Positions 33,643 through 43,107 of a stretch of DNA of 64,000 bases are shown here, in pieces. Position 1 is the first letter of the stretch; every line of letters starts with the position of its first letter. Both the position numbers and the translations under genes were made by a program. This DNA comes from Bradyrhizobium sp. SZCCT0148. GTDB taxonomy: Bacteria > Pseudomonadota > Alphaproteobacteria > Rhizobiales > Xanthobacteraceae. The DNA lies in NCBI RefSeq assembly GCF_018129985.1, contig NZ_JAFCKT010000001.1, positions 868,001 through 932,000 on the forward strand, read 5' to 3'. The notes under the pieces were generated by a model, which saw only the letters and a list, made by a program, of their open reading frames with translations, was not told the DNA's origin and did not search any database.

Positions 33643-36600
33643 AACCTGGGTTGAAGTCGCCGGCCGAGCTGCTCACGCCCGGCCGCGCGGTCACGCTTGC
33701 CAATGTCGCGGAAGGCGCCGAAGGCCTGGTGGTCTCCGATCTCGCCCGGGCGATCGCGGCGCGGCCGAAAAAGCCGGCCGTCAGTCTTGCCGTGATCTGC
33801 CGCGACGGGCCACGGATGCAGCAGCTCGAACGCGCGCTGCAATTCTTCGCGCCCGATCTGCCGGTGCTTCAGTTTCCGGCCTGGGACTGCCAGCCCTATG
33901 ACCGCGTCTCGCCGCATGGCGGTATCCTGGCGCAACGCCTGACCACGCTGGCGCGGCTGGCCTCGCTCACTGGCAGCGACAAGCCGCTGATCGTGCTGAC
34001 CACGGTGAACGCGGTGGTGCAGCGCGTGCCCGCGCGCGAGCTTGTCGCGGCGCAGGCACTGTCGGTTGCGCCCGGCAACGTCGTGCCGATGGACACCATC
34101 GTCGCCTGGCTCGAGCACAACGGCTACAACCGCTCCTCGACGGTGCGCGAGCCCGGCGAATATGCGGTGCGCGGCGGCATCCTCGACCTGTTCCCCGCTG
34201 GTCTCGATCAGCCGGTGCGCTTCGATTTCTTCGGCGACAGCCTCGAATCGATCCGCACCTTTGATGCCGAGACCCAGCGCACGCTGCTCGACATGCGCGC
34301 GCTCGACCTCGTGCCGATCTCTGAATTCCAGCTCGTCACCGACACCATCCGCCGTTTCCGCATGGGCTATGTCGCCGAGTTCGGCGCACCCGAGCGCGAC
34401 GACGCGCTGTACGAAGCCGTCAGCGAAGGCCGCCGCCATCCCGGCATGGAGCACTGGCTGCCGTTGTTCCAGGACCGGATGGACACGCTGTTCGACTACC
34501 TGCAAGGCGCGGCCGTCGCCATCGAGCCGCAAGCCGAGGACGCAGTCCGCGAGCGCTTCAAGCAGATCCAGGACTATTACGAGGCCCGCCGCGACGCCAT
34601 GGAGCATCCGGCCGGTGGCGCCATCTACAAGCCGTTGCCTCCGGACCGGCTTTATCTCACCGCCGAGGAATGGAGCAGGCGCGAGAGCGAGATGCCGCTG
34701 GTGCGGCTGACGCAGTTCTCGGTTCCTGCCGACGGGACCAGCGTCGTCGACGCCGGCGCGCGCAAGGGCCGTGACTTCGCGCCGGAGCGCAACGATACGA
34801 CGGTCAACGTTTTCGGGGCCGTCGTCAGCCACGTCATGGCGCTTCACGCCCAGCGTAAGAAGGTCGTCATCGCGCTGTGGAGCGAAGGCTCGCGCGACCG
34901 CATGAATTCGATGCTGCGCGACCACAAGCTGGCCCACACCACCAGCGTCAACAGCTGGCGGACGGTGCAGGCCACCCCGCGCAACGAGACCATGCTGGCC
35001 GTGCTCGGCCTCGAAAGCGGTTTCGAGACCGACGAGATCGCTGTGATCAGCGAGCAGGACATTTTGGGCGACCGCCTGGTGCGGCCGCGCAAGGCCAGCC
35101 GCAAGCTCGACAATTTCATCTCGGAGATCACGAGCCTGTCGGCCGGCGACATCGTCGTCCACGTCGACCACGGCATCGGCCGCTTCGTCGGACTGCAGAC
35201 GCTCGACGTCGCCGGCGCGCCGCATGACTGCCTCGAATTGCATTATGCCGCCGAGACGAAGCTGTTCCTGCCGGTCGAGAACATCGAACTGTTGTCGCGC
35301 TACGGCTCCGACCAGACAACGGTCGAGCTCGATCGCCTCGGCGGCAGCGGCTGGCAGACCCGCAAGGCAAAACTCAAGAACCGCATCCGCGAGATCGCGG
35401 GCGAGCTGATCAAGATTGCGGCCGCGCGCCATTTGCACGAGGCACCCAAGGTGCCGGTGCAGCCGGGCCTTTACGACGAGTTCTGTGCGCGCTTCCCCTA
35501 TGACGAGACCGAGGACCAACTCGGGGCGATCGAATCCACGCTGAAGGACCTCGAGCTCGGCCGTCCGATGGACCGGCTGATCTGCGGCGACGTCGGCTTC
35601 GGCAAGACCGAGGTGGCCTTGCGCGCGGCCTTTGCCGTTGCGCTCGAAGGCAAGCAGGTCGCGGTCGTGGTGCCGACCACGCTATTGGCGCGCCAGCACC
35701 ACAGGACCTTCACCGAGCGCTTCAAGGGCTTTCCGGTCAACGTGGCCCAGGCTTCGCGCCTGGTGCCGACCAAGGAGCTCAATCTGGTCAAGAAGGGCAT
35801 CGCCGACGGCTCGGTCGACATCGTCGTGGGCACCCACGCGCTGCTCGGCAAGGCCATCAAATTCCGCGACCTCGGCCTCGTCATCGTCGACGAGGAACAG
35901 CACTTCGGCGTCACCCACAAGGAGCGGCTGAAGGCGCTGCGTGCCGAGGTGCATGTGCTGACGCTGTCGGCGACGCCGATTCCGCGCACGCTGCAACTGG
36001 CGCTGACCGGTGTCCGCGAGCTCTCGATCATCGCCTCGCCCCCGGTCGACCGCCTCGCGGTGCGCACCTTCGTCGCCCCGCACGATCCGCTGATGATCCG
36101 CGAGGCGCTGCTGCGTGAGCGTTACCGCGGCGGCCAAGCCTTCTACGTGGTGCCGCGCATCGACGATCTCGCCGAGGTCAAGGATTTCCTCGACAAGAAC
36201 GTGCCGGAGATGAAGGTCGCGGTCGCGCACGGGCAGATGCCGCCCGCCGTGATCGAGGACATCATGACGGCGTTCTACGACGGCAAGTTCGACATCCTGC
36301 TGTCGACCACGATCGTCGAGTCCGGCCTCGACATTCCCAACGCCAACACGCTGATCGTGCACCGCGCCGACATGTTCGGCCTTGCCCAGCTCTATCAGCT
36401 GCGCGGCCGTGTCGGCCGTTCCAAGCTGCGGGCCTATGCGCTGTTCACGCTGCCGGCGCAGCAGAAGATCACCGCGCAGGCCGAGCGCCGGCTCACCGTG
36501 CTGCAATCGCTGGAGACGCTGGGCGCGGGCTTCCAGCTCGCCTCGCACGACCTCGATATCCGCGGCGCCGGCAACATCCTCGGCGAACAGCAGTCCGGCC

Positions 36601-37157
36601 ACATCAAGGAGGTCGGCTTCGAACTCTACCAGTCGATGCTGGAGGAGGCGATCGTCAACCTCAAGGCCGGCGTGTCCGAGCCGGCCGCCGACCGCTGGTC
36701 GCCGACGATCACGATCGGCATGCCCGTGCTGATCCCGGAGGACTATGTCGGCGACCTCTCGGTGCGGCTGTCGCTGTACCGGCGCCTGGCTGATCTCGAC
36801 AGCGAGGAGGAGATCGAGAACTTCGGCGCCGAGATGCGCGACCGGTTCGGCGTGCTGCCGGACGAGGTCCGCTACCTGTTCAAGGTCGCCGCGATCAAGG
36901 CGTTCTGCCGCCAGGCCAATGTCGAGAAGATCGATGCCGGTCCGAAGGGCGCCGTCATCGCCTTCCGCGACAATTCCTTCGCCCATCCCGAGCGCCTGGT
37001 GTCGTTCATCCGCAGCCACGGCCAGGCCGCCAAGGTGCGGCCCGACATGAAGGTGGTATTCCTGCAGGACTGGGAGACCCCGGAAGAACGTCTCGCCGGC
37101 ACCACCGAGATCATGCGCCAGCTGGCGAACCTCGCGCAGAGCAAGAAGGCGGCGTAG
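33639..37157 (+). CDS. mfd: Transcription-repair coupling factor Mfd
   Basis: Displaces stalled RNA polymerase and recruits UvrA. It has 1172 residues. UvrB-like N-terminal domains (1-350; FPAWDCQPYDRVSP near 80 and VREPGEYAVRGGILDLFPAG near 170), CarD-like polymerase-interaction domain near 500-565 (VVHVDHGIGRFVGLQTL), helicase lobes with GDVGFGKTEVAL near 650, DEEQHFGV near 750, LSATPIPRTLQLAL, QLRGRVGRSKLRAYALF near 920, then EQQSGHIKEVGFELY and the D7 regulatory domain (about 1020-1140). All key motifs are canonical, in contrast to the divergent copy at 7887-11216. It is translationally coupled to sdhE. Confidence 0.97.
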   Translation: MKPGLKSPAELLTPGRAVTLANVAEGAEGLVVSDLARAIAARPKKPAVSLAVICRDGPRMQQLERALQFFAPDLPVLQFPAWDCQPYDRVSPHGGILAQRLTTLARLASLTGSDKPLIVLTTVNAVVQRVPARELVAAQALSVAPGNVVPMDTIVAWLEHNGYNRSSTVREPGEYAVRGGILDLFPAGLDQPVRFDFFGDSLESIRTFDAETQRTLLDMRALDLVPISEFQLVTDTIRRFRMGYVAEFGAPERDDALYEAVSEGRRHPGMEHWLPLFQDRMDTLFDYLQGAAVAIEPQAEDAVRERFKQIQDYYEARRDAMEHPAGGAIYKPLPPDRLYLTAEEWSRRESEMPLVRLTQFSVPADGTSVVDAGARKGRDFAPERNDTTVNVFGAVVSHVMALHAQRKKVVIALWSEGSRDRMNSMLRDHKLAHTTSVNSWRTVQATPRNETMLAVLGLESGFETDEIAVISEQDILGDRLVRPRKASRKLDNFISEITSLSAGDIVVHVDHGIGRFVGLQTLDVAGAPHDCLELHYAAETKLFLPVENIELLSRYGSDQTTVELDRLGGSGWQTRKAKLKNRIREIAGELIKIAAARHLHEAPKVPVQPGLYDEFCARFPYDETEDQLGAIESTLKDLELGRPMDRLICGDVGFGKTEVALRAAFAVALEGKQVAVVVPTTLLARQHHRTFTERFKGFPVNVAQASRLVPTKELNLVKKGIADGSVDIVVGTHALLGKAIKFRDLGLVIVDEEQHFGVTHKERLKALRAEVHVLTLSATPIPRTLQLALTGVRELSIIASPPVDRLAVRTFVAPHDPLMIREALLRERYRGGQAFYVVPRIDDLAEVKDFLDKNVPEMKVAVAHGQMPPAVIEDIMTAFYDGKFDILLSTTIVESGLDIPNANTLIVHRADMFGLAQLYQLRGRVGRSKLRAYALFTLPAQQKITAQAERRLTVLQSLETLGAGFQLASHDLDIRGAGNILGEQQSGHIKEVGFELYQSMLEEAIVNLKAGVSEPAADRWSPTITIGMPVLIPEDYVGDLSVRLSLYRRLADLDSEEEIENFGAEMRDRFGVLPDEVRYLFKVAAIKAFCRQANVEKIDAGPKGAVIAFRDNSFAHPERLVSFIRSHGQAAKVRPDMKVVFLQDWETPEERLAGTTEIMRQLANLAQSKKAA

Positions 37158-37166
37158 GATGAGGGC

Positions 37167-37280
37167 GTCCCGGACAAGCGCAGCGAAGCGGAGCGCAGAG
37201 GCGGGATTCAGTTCTTGCAGGTGATAGTGGGCCCGGTTCTGCAGCGCACCGCGAAGGGGGCTGCGCTGCGCCCGGGGCTC
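37167..37280. repeat. Two-hairpin intergenic repeat, copy 1
   Basis: After mfd, a GC-rich segment with two successive imperfect hairpins. The second holds TCTGCAGCGCACCGC (37238-37252) then a GCTGCGCTGCG arm, also found at 48362-48395. It occupies almost the whole gap between the convergent mfd and 37289-38512 genes and may serve as a bidirectional transcription barrier. Confidence 0.55.
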
Positions 37281-37288
37281 GAGCGTCG

Positions 37289-38512
37289 CTAGGACGCCGC
37301 GCGCGACGCATCCGCCGACAGCCGCGCCAGCAGCGACCTTGCCGTGTCCGACGGCGACAGCGAATCCACGCTGACGACAGGCTCGCTGCGCATCTCGTGC
37401 TTGCCGTTGGAAGTGTGCCGCATCACCGCTGAAAGGCGGCGGGCAATCATGTGGGCGGTGCGGAAGTCGGTCTCCGCGAACACGACGATGACCGAGCCGT
37501 CCTTCTGCGCGGCGCCGAAATCCATCTGGCGCATCAGCCGGCTGAGGATGCGGGCGGCATCGAGCTGAGCGCGGGAGTTGCCGGGGTCAAAGGCGAACCG
37601 CGCGACCGACAGGCCGCCGCCGCGGGCCAGCGCCTGCTCGACCGCCTTGGCAAAGTCACGGGCGAAGGCTTCCACCGTGAGCAGGCCGCTGCGCGGATCG
37701 AGCCAGCCGCCGGCGTCGATCGAGCGCAGCGTGCGGCTCAATTGTGCTTCCATCGCATGCTGGCGGATCAAGGGCAGTGCGTTGGCCGCAACCTTCGCCG
37801 GCTCGCCCGGGATCAGCTCGAGATTGGGCAGGTCGTAAGTCTGTGCCAGCTGGTGCGCGGTGACGACGACGGGCAGGCTGCGGAAGCGGGTGTCTTCGGC
37901 GAGCACCGTGAGAAAGGCGTCGGTGACGCGCGCGGTAAAACCTTCGGCGAGCACGACGCCGTCGAGGTCGCGGGTGTTGAGGTGTTTGGCGGCGGCCTCG
38001 ATCGAGAGCGCGCCGACCACGCCGACGCGCTCGCCGAGCGCGACGGAGAGCGCGGGATAGGCCGAGCCGCGGCCGATCAGGAGCACGGTGGCATCACGGG
38101 CGGGATCGCCCTCCGGCAGCGCGACCTTCACTTCCGGCAGCCGGCGGAGCACCGTCGCATGCAGGGTGCGCACGCGCAAAGCGGCGCGAAGCCGCGCGAT
38201 CAGCCGGTCGGGATTGGTGCCGCGCGAGGAGAAGGGCAGGGCGTTGGGAGGCAACGCGCCCGAAGCATCCAGCGCGACAAAGGGAAGATAGGGCGACTGG
38301 TCGGCGATCTTCCTGGCGAGCGGCGCGATATGCGGCTCGTGACCACCGGATGTCTGGGCGAGAACCACGGCCGGCTGGACCTGCTCGACCGCGCGCGCTG
38401 CGCTGGCCCAGTCGCTATCGACGACGGGAAAAAGCCGGGCCTCGTCCAGCGCCGCGATGAAGGGCGGCCGCTCGGCATTGGACACAAACAGGATCGGGCC
38501 CGCCTGGGACAT
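37289..38512 (-). CDS. Tandem receiver-like protein with degenerate GGDEF domain
   Basis: Encodes 407 residues. Two receiver-like Rossmann modules (about 5-115 and 140-255) lack phospho-acceptor Asp in recognisable positions. The C-terminal domain (about 275-390) follows the GGDEF fold: GWLDPRSGLLTVEAFARDFA corresponds to the DxLTGLxNRRxF opening, and KDGSVIVVFAETD sits where GGDEF should be, leaving no metal-binding Glu/Asp. So it is probably neither phosphorylated nor a cyclase. It resembles PleD architecture stripped of catalysis, perhaps a c-di-GMP or protein-binding scaffold. It is convergent with mfd. Confidence 0.7.
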   Translation of the reverse strand: MSQAGPILFVSNAERPPFIAALDEARLFPVVDSDWASAARAVEQVQPAVVLAQTSGGHEPHIAPLARKIADQSPYLPFVALDASGALPPNALPFSSRGTNPDRLIARLRAALRVRTLHATVLRRLPEVKVALPEGDPARDATVLLIGRGSAYPALSVALGERVGVVGALSIEAAAKHLNTRDLDGVVLAEGFTARVTDAFLTVLAEDTRFRSLPVVVTAHQLAQTYDLPNLELIPGEPAKVAANALPLIRQHAMEAQLSRTLRSIDAGGWLDPRSGLLTVEAFARDFAKAVEQALARGGGLSVARFAFDPGNSRAQLDAARILSRLMRQMDFGAAQKDGSVIVVFAETDFRTAHMIARRLSAVMRHTSNGKHEMRSEPVVSVDSLSPSDTARSLLARLSADASRAAS

Positions 38513-38597
38513 TCGAAAACTCTGATCACGCGACAGATGCCGCGCAATCTAGTTCCACCCCCCTTAATGCGCCGTCAACGGAGGTGGCGAAACTGTG

Positions 38598-40100
38598 CTA
38601 GGCGGCTCCGGAGCGGTCGCGAAAAGCCTCGACCATCAGGGGGTTAAGCCCGAGCTCGTTGAGTGCTTCGCGGGCCCGGGTGTTGTCCTGGGCGCGTCCG
38701 GCCAGCCGGTGGCCGGAAAGCCGGTCGGGCAGCGCGGTGAGCAGGGCGCCCTGGCCGAGCCGGCGGGCCCATTCCTGGAGGTCGTTGGAGAGGAAGCGGT
38801 AGCCGCCGACGGCCATGATGCCGGAGGGTGGCGCGGTAATGCAGATCGCGCCGCTCGGGCGGTCGAGTCGCGCGGCATAGCCGGTGTCGACATAGTCGCG
38901 CGGCGGCTGCGCGATCAGCGTCTCGCCGACCGGCTGCGGCGGCGCATAGGCCGCGATCGGCACCATCGCGCCGCGCAGGCCGAGCGTGCCTTTTGGCGTC
39001 AGAAGGATCTCGCCGGCAATGGACGAACCGGATTGCTCGCGCGGGGCGCCGTGCGGCCCGGGCATCACCGCAACAGGCATGCCGTCCTCGCCGCGGCGGG
39101 CGCCGAACAGCCCGGCCTCGCCGAACAGGTAGACATCGGTCAGCGGCGCATGCGGCGCGATCCAGGCATCGCTCGCCGCCACCTGCTCGGGTGCGCGCCA
39201 CAGGCCGATGACGTTGCGCAAGGATGGCATCCGCGCCGCCAGGTCGGCGTCGCCGAGGCGCAAGGCGAGCTGTGCGGGCGCGATCAGAACCTCGCATTCA
39301 TGCTCGTTGATCTGCCGCTCCAGCACCTCGTTCTCGAACGGGTGATGCAGCGCCAGCGCACCGCCGGAGAGCAGCCACACCGCGAGCGACGAGGCGAGCC
39401 CGGCGAACGACATCGGCGTGAACGCCGCCATCACGGTCGCGCCCTGCCTGATGTCGGCTTCCAGCGACATCGCAAGGCCGCCGGCGATCAGGCTGAAATG
39501 CGGTCGCGGCACCGGGCGAAAGCCTTCCGCCGTGACGTCGAAGGAGATCATCGCCGCCTTGCGGCCGTCCTGGATCACGGCACGCGTGGTGCCGGGCGGA
39601 CGGGCCAGCACATCGTCGAGCGAAGCCATGCCTTCGGGCAGATTGGTGCCGAAGCCACACACGTGACGGATCGAGAAGGCTTCGGCGGCCGCATGCATCG
39701 CCAGGTCGGCATAGCTGACGCCGTCGACCGTGCTCATGGTGACGATGGCGCGCGCCGCGGTGCGGTTCAGCGCCGCGGTCAGTTCCGCATGCCGCCACAG
39801 CAGCGGCAGCACCGCGACGACGAGGCCGGCGCGATGGGCGGCGAGCACGGTGAGCACGAACTCCACCGTCGCAGGCAATTGGATCGCGATGACGGAATTG
39901 GCCGGCAGGCCCGATTCGACGAAATAGGCCGACAGCGCCTCGATGGCCGTGTCGGCCTCGGCATAGGTCATCCGCCGCGGCTGGTGCCCGGTCACGCGGG
40001 CCTTGTTGAGGGGATCGAGCAGAGCGGGCGCGTGCGGCTGCCGTATCAGCGTGCGCTGAAACAACGTATCGAGCGTCGGCGATGTAGCTGGCTGGTTCAC
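38598..40100 (-). CDS. ANL-fold (AMP-dependent synthetase-like) protein, active site eroded
   Basis: Encodes 500 residues. The fold is that of acyl-CoA synthetases: MTYAEADTAIEALSAYF near 44, IAIQLPATVEFVLTVLAAHRAGLVV near 70 and a C-terminal DTGYAARLD near 412. But the P-loop (normally S/T-SGTTGxPK) reads ISFDVTAEGFRPVPR at about 190, and the YGxTE adenine motif reads LFGEAGLFG. ATP-dependent adenylation is therefore doubtful; it may bind acyl groups or act structurally. It starts 4 bases after the stop of the YejA-type binding protein gene on the same strand, so the two are almost certainly one operon. Confidence 0.75.
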   Translation of the reverse strand: MNQPATSPTLDTLFQRTLIRQPHAPALLDPLNKARVTGHQPRRMTYAEADTAIEALSAYFVESGLPANSVIAIQLPATVEFVLTVLAAHRAGLVVAVLPLLWRHAELTAALNRTAARAIVTMSTVDGVSYADLAMHAAAEAFSIRHVCGFGTNLPEGMASLDDVLARPPGTTRAVIQDGRKAAMISFDVTAEGFRPVPRPHFSLIAGGLAMSLEADIRQGATVMAAFTPMSFAGLASSLAVWLLSGGALALHHPFENEVLERQINEHECEVLIAPAQLALRLGDADLAARMPSLRNVIGLWRAPEQVAASDAWIAPHAPLTDVYLFGEAGLFGARRGEDGMPVAVMPGPHGAPREQSGSSIAGEILLTPKGTLGLRGAMVPIAAYAPPQPVGETLIAQPPRDYVDTGYAARLDRPSGAICITAPPSGIMAVGGYRFLSNDLQEWARRLGQGALLTALPDRLSGHRLAGRAQDNTRAREALNELGLNPLMVEAFRDRSGAA

Positions 40101-40104
40101 GGCG

Positions 40105-41949
40105 TCACTTTGCTTGATGAGCTTGCGGCTGCCCCTTCGACCACCAGGTCTCCGGCAAATAGCCCGACAGCGAGGTGGTCTTGGGCCGTTCTATCCGATT
40201 CCACCGCGCGATCCATTGCTCGGATACGTTAAACAGAGGGATTGTGTAGAAGCCCGCGATCAGGGCGCGGTCGAGCGCCCGCACCGACGAGACGAAATCC
40301 GTATGTTCACGGGCTTCGAGCAGGGCGGCGATCATGGCATCGACGGCGGCGTCCCTGGCGCCCATGTAGTTGCGGGTCCCCGGATTGTCGGCCGCGGCGC
40401 TGCCCCAATAGAAGGATTGCTCGTTGCCGGGCGACAGCGACTGGTCCCAGCGGTTCTGGATCATGTCGAATTCGTAAGCGAGCCGGCGCTGGTCGAACTG
40501 CACGGGATCGACGGTTCGCACGCTCGGCTCGATGCCGGCGCGCTTGAGGTCGCGCTGGAACGCGAGCGCGATCCGCTCCTGGTCGCGGGTCGTGACCAGG
40601 ATCTCGAAGGCGAAGGGCGCCTTGGTCGCGCGGTTGCGCAGCACCGTGCCGTCGAGATCGTAGCCGGCGTCGGACAACAGCTTCAGCGCCGCGCGCAGCT
40701 TGGTGCGGTCGCGCCCTGAGCCGTCGGTCACCGGCAAGCGGTAGCTGCCGTCCATGATATCGGGCCGGATCTGTGCCGCGAAGGGTTTCAGCAGCTCGCG
40801 CTCGCGCGCGTCCGCAGGCCGGCCGTAGGCCGACAGGTCGGAGCCGGCGAAATAGCCGGCCACGCGCGAATAGAGCCCGAAGAAGTAGTTGCGGTTGACC
40901 AGCTCGAAATCGAACAGCAGCGTCAGCGCCTCGCGGACGCGGATGTCGGCGAACAGAGGACGGCGGGTGTTGAACACCAGGAATTCGGATGGCTGCGGCA
41001 GGCCCGGCTTCACGGTGTCGCGGATCACCTCGCCGCTTTTGACGGCCGGAAAATCGTAGCCGTCGTGCCAGCGCAGCGGCTCGTGCTCGACTCGGAAGTC
41101 GTAGAGGCCGCGCTTGAAGGCTTCGAACTGGCCGTTGGCCTCGCGAAAATAGTCGAGCCGGATCTCGTCGAAATTGTAGAGCCCGCGGTTGATGGCGAGG
41201 TCGCGGCCCCAATAGTCGGGATCGCGGGTGAGCGTGACGCTGGCCCCGGGCTTCACGGCCGTGACCCGATAGGGGCCGGAGCCGATCGGGCTCGTCAGCG
41301 TCGTCTCCTCGAAGGTCGCGACGTCCACTGCGTGCTTGGGCAGGATCGGCATCAGGCCGAGGATCAGCGGCAGCTCGCGGTCGTTGGCACCTGCGAGGTC
41401 GAAGCGGACGGTGAGGGGATCTGTCGCCTCGGCCCTGGCAACTTTGGCGTAGTACTGCCGGTGGTTCGGGCGGCCGTGATCGCGCAGCAGCTCCCAGGAG
41501 AACAGCACGTCTTCAGCCGTAACCGGCTTGCCGTCGGAGAAGCGGGCGCGCCGATCGAGGCGGAACGTGACGAAGCTCCGCGCGTCGTCGGTCTCGACGC
41601 TCCTGGCCAGCAGGCCATAGAGCGTGAACGCCTCGTCATTGCCGCGCGCGAGCAGGCTCTCGATCACGTAGCCCCGCATCTGCTGCACGGCCAATCCCCT
41701 CACGATGAAGGGATTGAGGCTGTCGAACGTGCCGAGGACGCCCCAGGTCAGGCGGCCGCCCTTGGGAGCATCGGGATTGGCATAGGGCATGTGGGTGAAA
41801 TCGGCCGGCATGGCCGGCTTTCCGTGCATGGCGATGGCATGTGCTTCCTCGGCCCGCGTGCTGCCAGGGGACAGCCCGATGAAGAGCGCTGAGGCAAGGA
41901 CGCAAAGGCGGAGGCCGGGGCCCTCGAAAAGGCGCTGGAACTTGAACAT
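40105..41949 (-). CDS. YejA-type periplasmic oligopeptide-binding protein (SBP family 5)
   Basis: Encodes 614 residues from ATG 41949, which begins a signal peptide (LRLCVLASALFIGLSPGSTRA); the frame is open further upstream without one. The opening phrase HAIAMHGKPAMPADFTHMPY and GGRLTWGVLGTFDSLNPF are characteristic of the YejA branch of family 5 solute-binding proteins. The middle and end show the usual DFRVEHEPLRWHDGYDFP and FYTIPLFNVSEQWIARW. It should capture peptides for an ABC importer, but no permease or ATPase genes follow; instead an ANL-fold protein gene is coupled to it. Confidence 0.87.
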   Translation of the reverse strand: MFKFQRLFEGPGLRLCVLASALFIGLSPGSTRAEEAHAIAMHGKPAMPADFTHMPYANPDAPKGGRLTWGVLGTFDSLNPFIVRGLAVQQMRGYVIESLLARGNDEAFTLYGLLARSVETDDARSFVTFRLDRRARFSDGKPVTAEDVLFSWELLRDHGRPNHRQYYAKVARAEATDPLTVRFDLAGANDRELPLILGLMPILPKHAVDVATFEETTLTSPIGSGPYRVTAVKPGASVTLTRDPDYWGRDLAINRGLYNFDEIRLDYFREANGQFEAFKRGLYDFRVEHEPLRWHDGYDFPAVKSGEVIRDTVKPGLPQPSEFLVFNTRRPLFADIRVREALTLLFDFELVNRNYFFGLYSRVAGYFAGSDLSAYGRPADARERELLKPFAAQIRPDIMDGSYRLPVTDGSGRDRTKLRAALKLLSDAGYDLDGTVLRNRATKAPFAFEILVTTRDQERIALAFQRDLKRAGIEPSVRTVDPVQFDQRRLAYEFDMIQNRWDQSLSPGNEQSFYWGSAAADNPGTRNYMGARDAAVDAMIAALLEAREHTDFVSSVRALDRALIAGFYTIPLFNVSEQWIARWNRIERPKTTSLSGYLPETWWSKGQPQAHQAK

Positions 41950-42210
41950 CGGCACACGTTGATTCGAGGACCGGCTGGCCTTGAATCCTATCACAGGGAA
42001 TTTCACTGGGCGCAGCTGCGGATGTGGCCAAAGACGCTTGTCGGCATTGATCTTTTCGTCGGCCACGTTAAGAAGGCACCCAATCGCGCAAGAGCGCCGA
42101 GCCCGTCACTCAACTGCCTCAATTGACGGGAAGAGAGCCGCGCCCAAGGCGGCCAGGCTCGGTGCTTCGGAGCGGTTCGGGCGCTTCCCGTTCAGAAAGG
42201 GTTTTCCGCA

Positions 42211-43029
42211 ATGAATTTCCGTTACTTGGCCGCGTCCGTCCGGCCGCGTGGGCGACTTCTCGCCCTGTTGACGGCGACGGCGTTGGCCGTTCCGTTTGCC
42301 GCCGAGGCCCAGACCCCGGCGCCGGCTCCCGGTGCGCCCAAGGCGGCGGCTCCGGCCCCGAAAGCGGCTCCCAAGGCTGCCCCCAAGGCTCCGGCGCCGT
42401 CCGCACAGGCCCCCGCCCAGCAGGCTCCCGCAGGCGCTCCGGCGCAGCAGGGCGCGGCGCAGCCGGCTGATCAGCAGATCCAGCTGATCTACGCCCCCTG
42501 GACCAAGTTCTGTCTCAAGGGCCAGGATGCCAACGCCAAGCAGGTCTGCTTCACCGGCAAGGACGGCCGCATCGAATCGGGCCAGCCGGTCATCGCCGCC
42601 GTCATCATCGAGCCGGACGGCGAGCCCAAGAAGATCCTGCGCGTGACGCTGCCGCTCGGCATGCAGCTCGTGCACGGCACCCGGATCATCGTGGACAGCA
42701 ACGCGCCGCTGCAGCAGCCTTACGTGATCTGCTTCCAGAACGGCTGCATGTCCGATTACGAAGCGACCCCCGAGCTCATCAACAGCATGAAGAAGGGCCA
42801 GAATCTCGTCGTCCAGGCGATCAACGCCAACGGCGCGCCGCTGACCCTGCCGCTGCCGCTCGCCGGTGAATTCCAGAAGGCCTATGACGGTCCGCCGACC
42901 GATCCGAAGGTATTCGAGGAAAACCAGAAGAAGCTTCAGGAAGAGCTTCAGAAGAAGGCCGAGGAGCTGCAGAAGAAGCAGCAGCAAAGCGGGGGCGCCC
43001 CCGGCGCCGCTCCGGCGGGTCAGAAGTAA
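42211..43029 (+). CDS. Invasion-associated locus B (IalB) family protein
   Basis: Encodes 272 residues. A signal peptide (about 1-33, ending AEAQ) precedes a low-complexity Pro/Ala/Lys region (34-88) and the IalB domain (about 90-215): WTKFCLKGQDANAKQVCFTGKDGR and PYVICFQNGCMSDYEA give four Cys likely forming disulphides. A Lys/Glu/Gln helix (ENQKKLQEELQKKAEELQKKQQ) follows. IalB was named for erythrocyte invasion in Bartonella; in free-living rhizobia its role is unknown but envelope-related. A strong terminator follows the stop. The gene diverges from the YejA-type gene. Confidence 0.9.
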   Translation: MNFRYLAASVRPRGRLLALLTATALAVPFAAEAQTPAPAPGAPKAAAPAPKAAPKAAPKAPAPSAQAPAQQAPAGAPAQQGAAQPADQQIQLIYAPWTKFCLKGQDANAKQVCFTGKDGRIESGQPVIAAVIIEPDGEPKKILRVTLPLGMQLVHGTRIIVDSNAPLQQPYVICFQNGCMSDYEATPELINSMKKGQNLVVQAINANGAPLTLPLPLAGEFQKAYDGPPTDPKVFEENQKKLQEELQKKAEELQKKQQQSGGAPGAAPAGQK

Positions 43030-43053
43030 TCGGGATCAGATCCCCGATATGAG

Positions 43054-43081
43054 AAAGGCGCTCAAATCGAGCGCCTTTTTT
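43054..43081 (+). terminator. Intrinsic terminator of the IalB-family gene
   Basis: GGCGCTC (43057-43063) and GAGCGCC (43069-43075) form a perfect 7-bp stem with a 5-base loop, preceded by AAA and followed by six T. It lies 25 bases after the stop codon. Confidence 0.85.
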
Positions 43082-43107
43082 ATTGGCCGGTTGCCGGTGG
43101 AGAAAAC

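Noticed and set aside
33543..35519. Minus-strand open frame of 658 codons opposite mfd
   Set aside because: No recognisable domain; mfd is unmistakable on the other strand.
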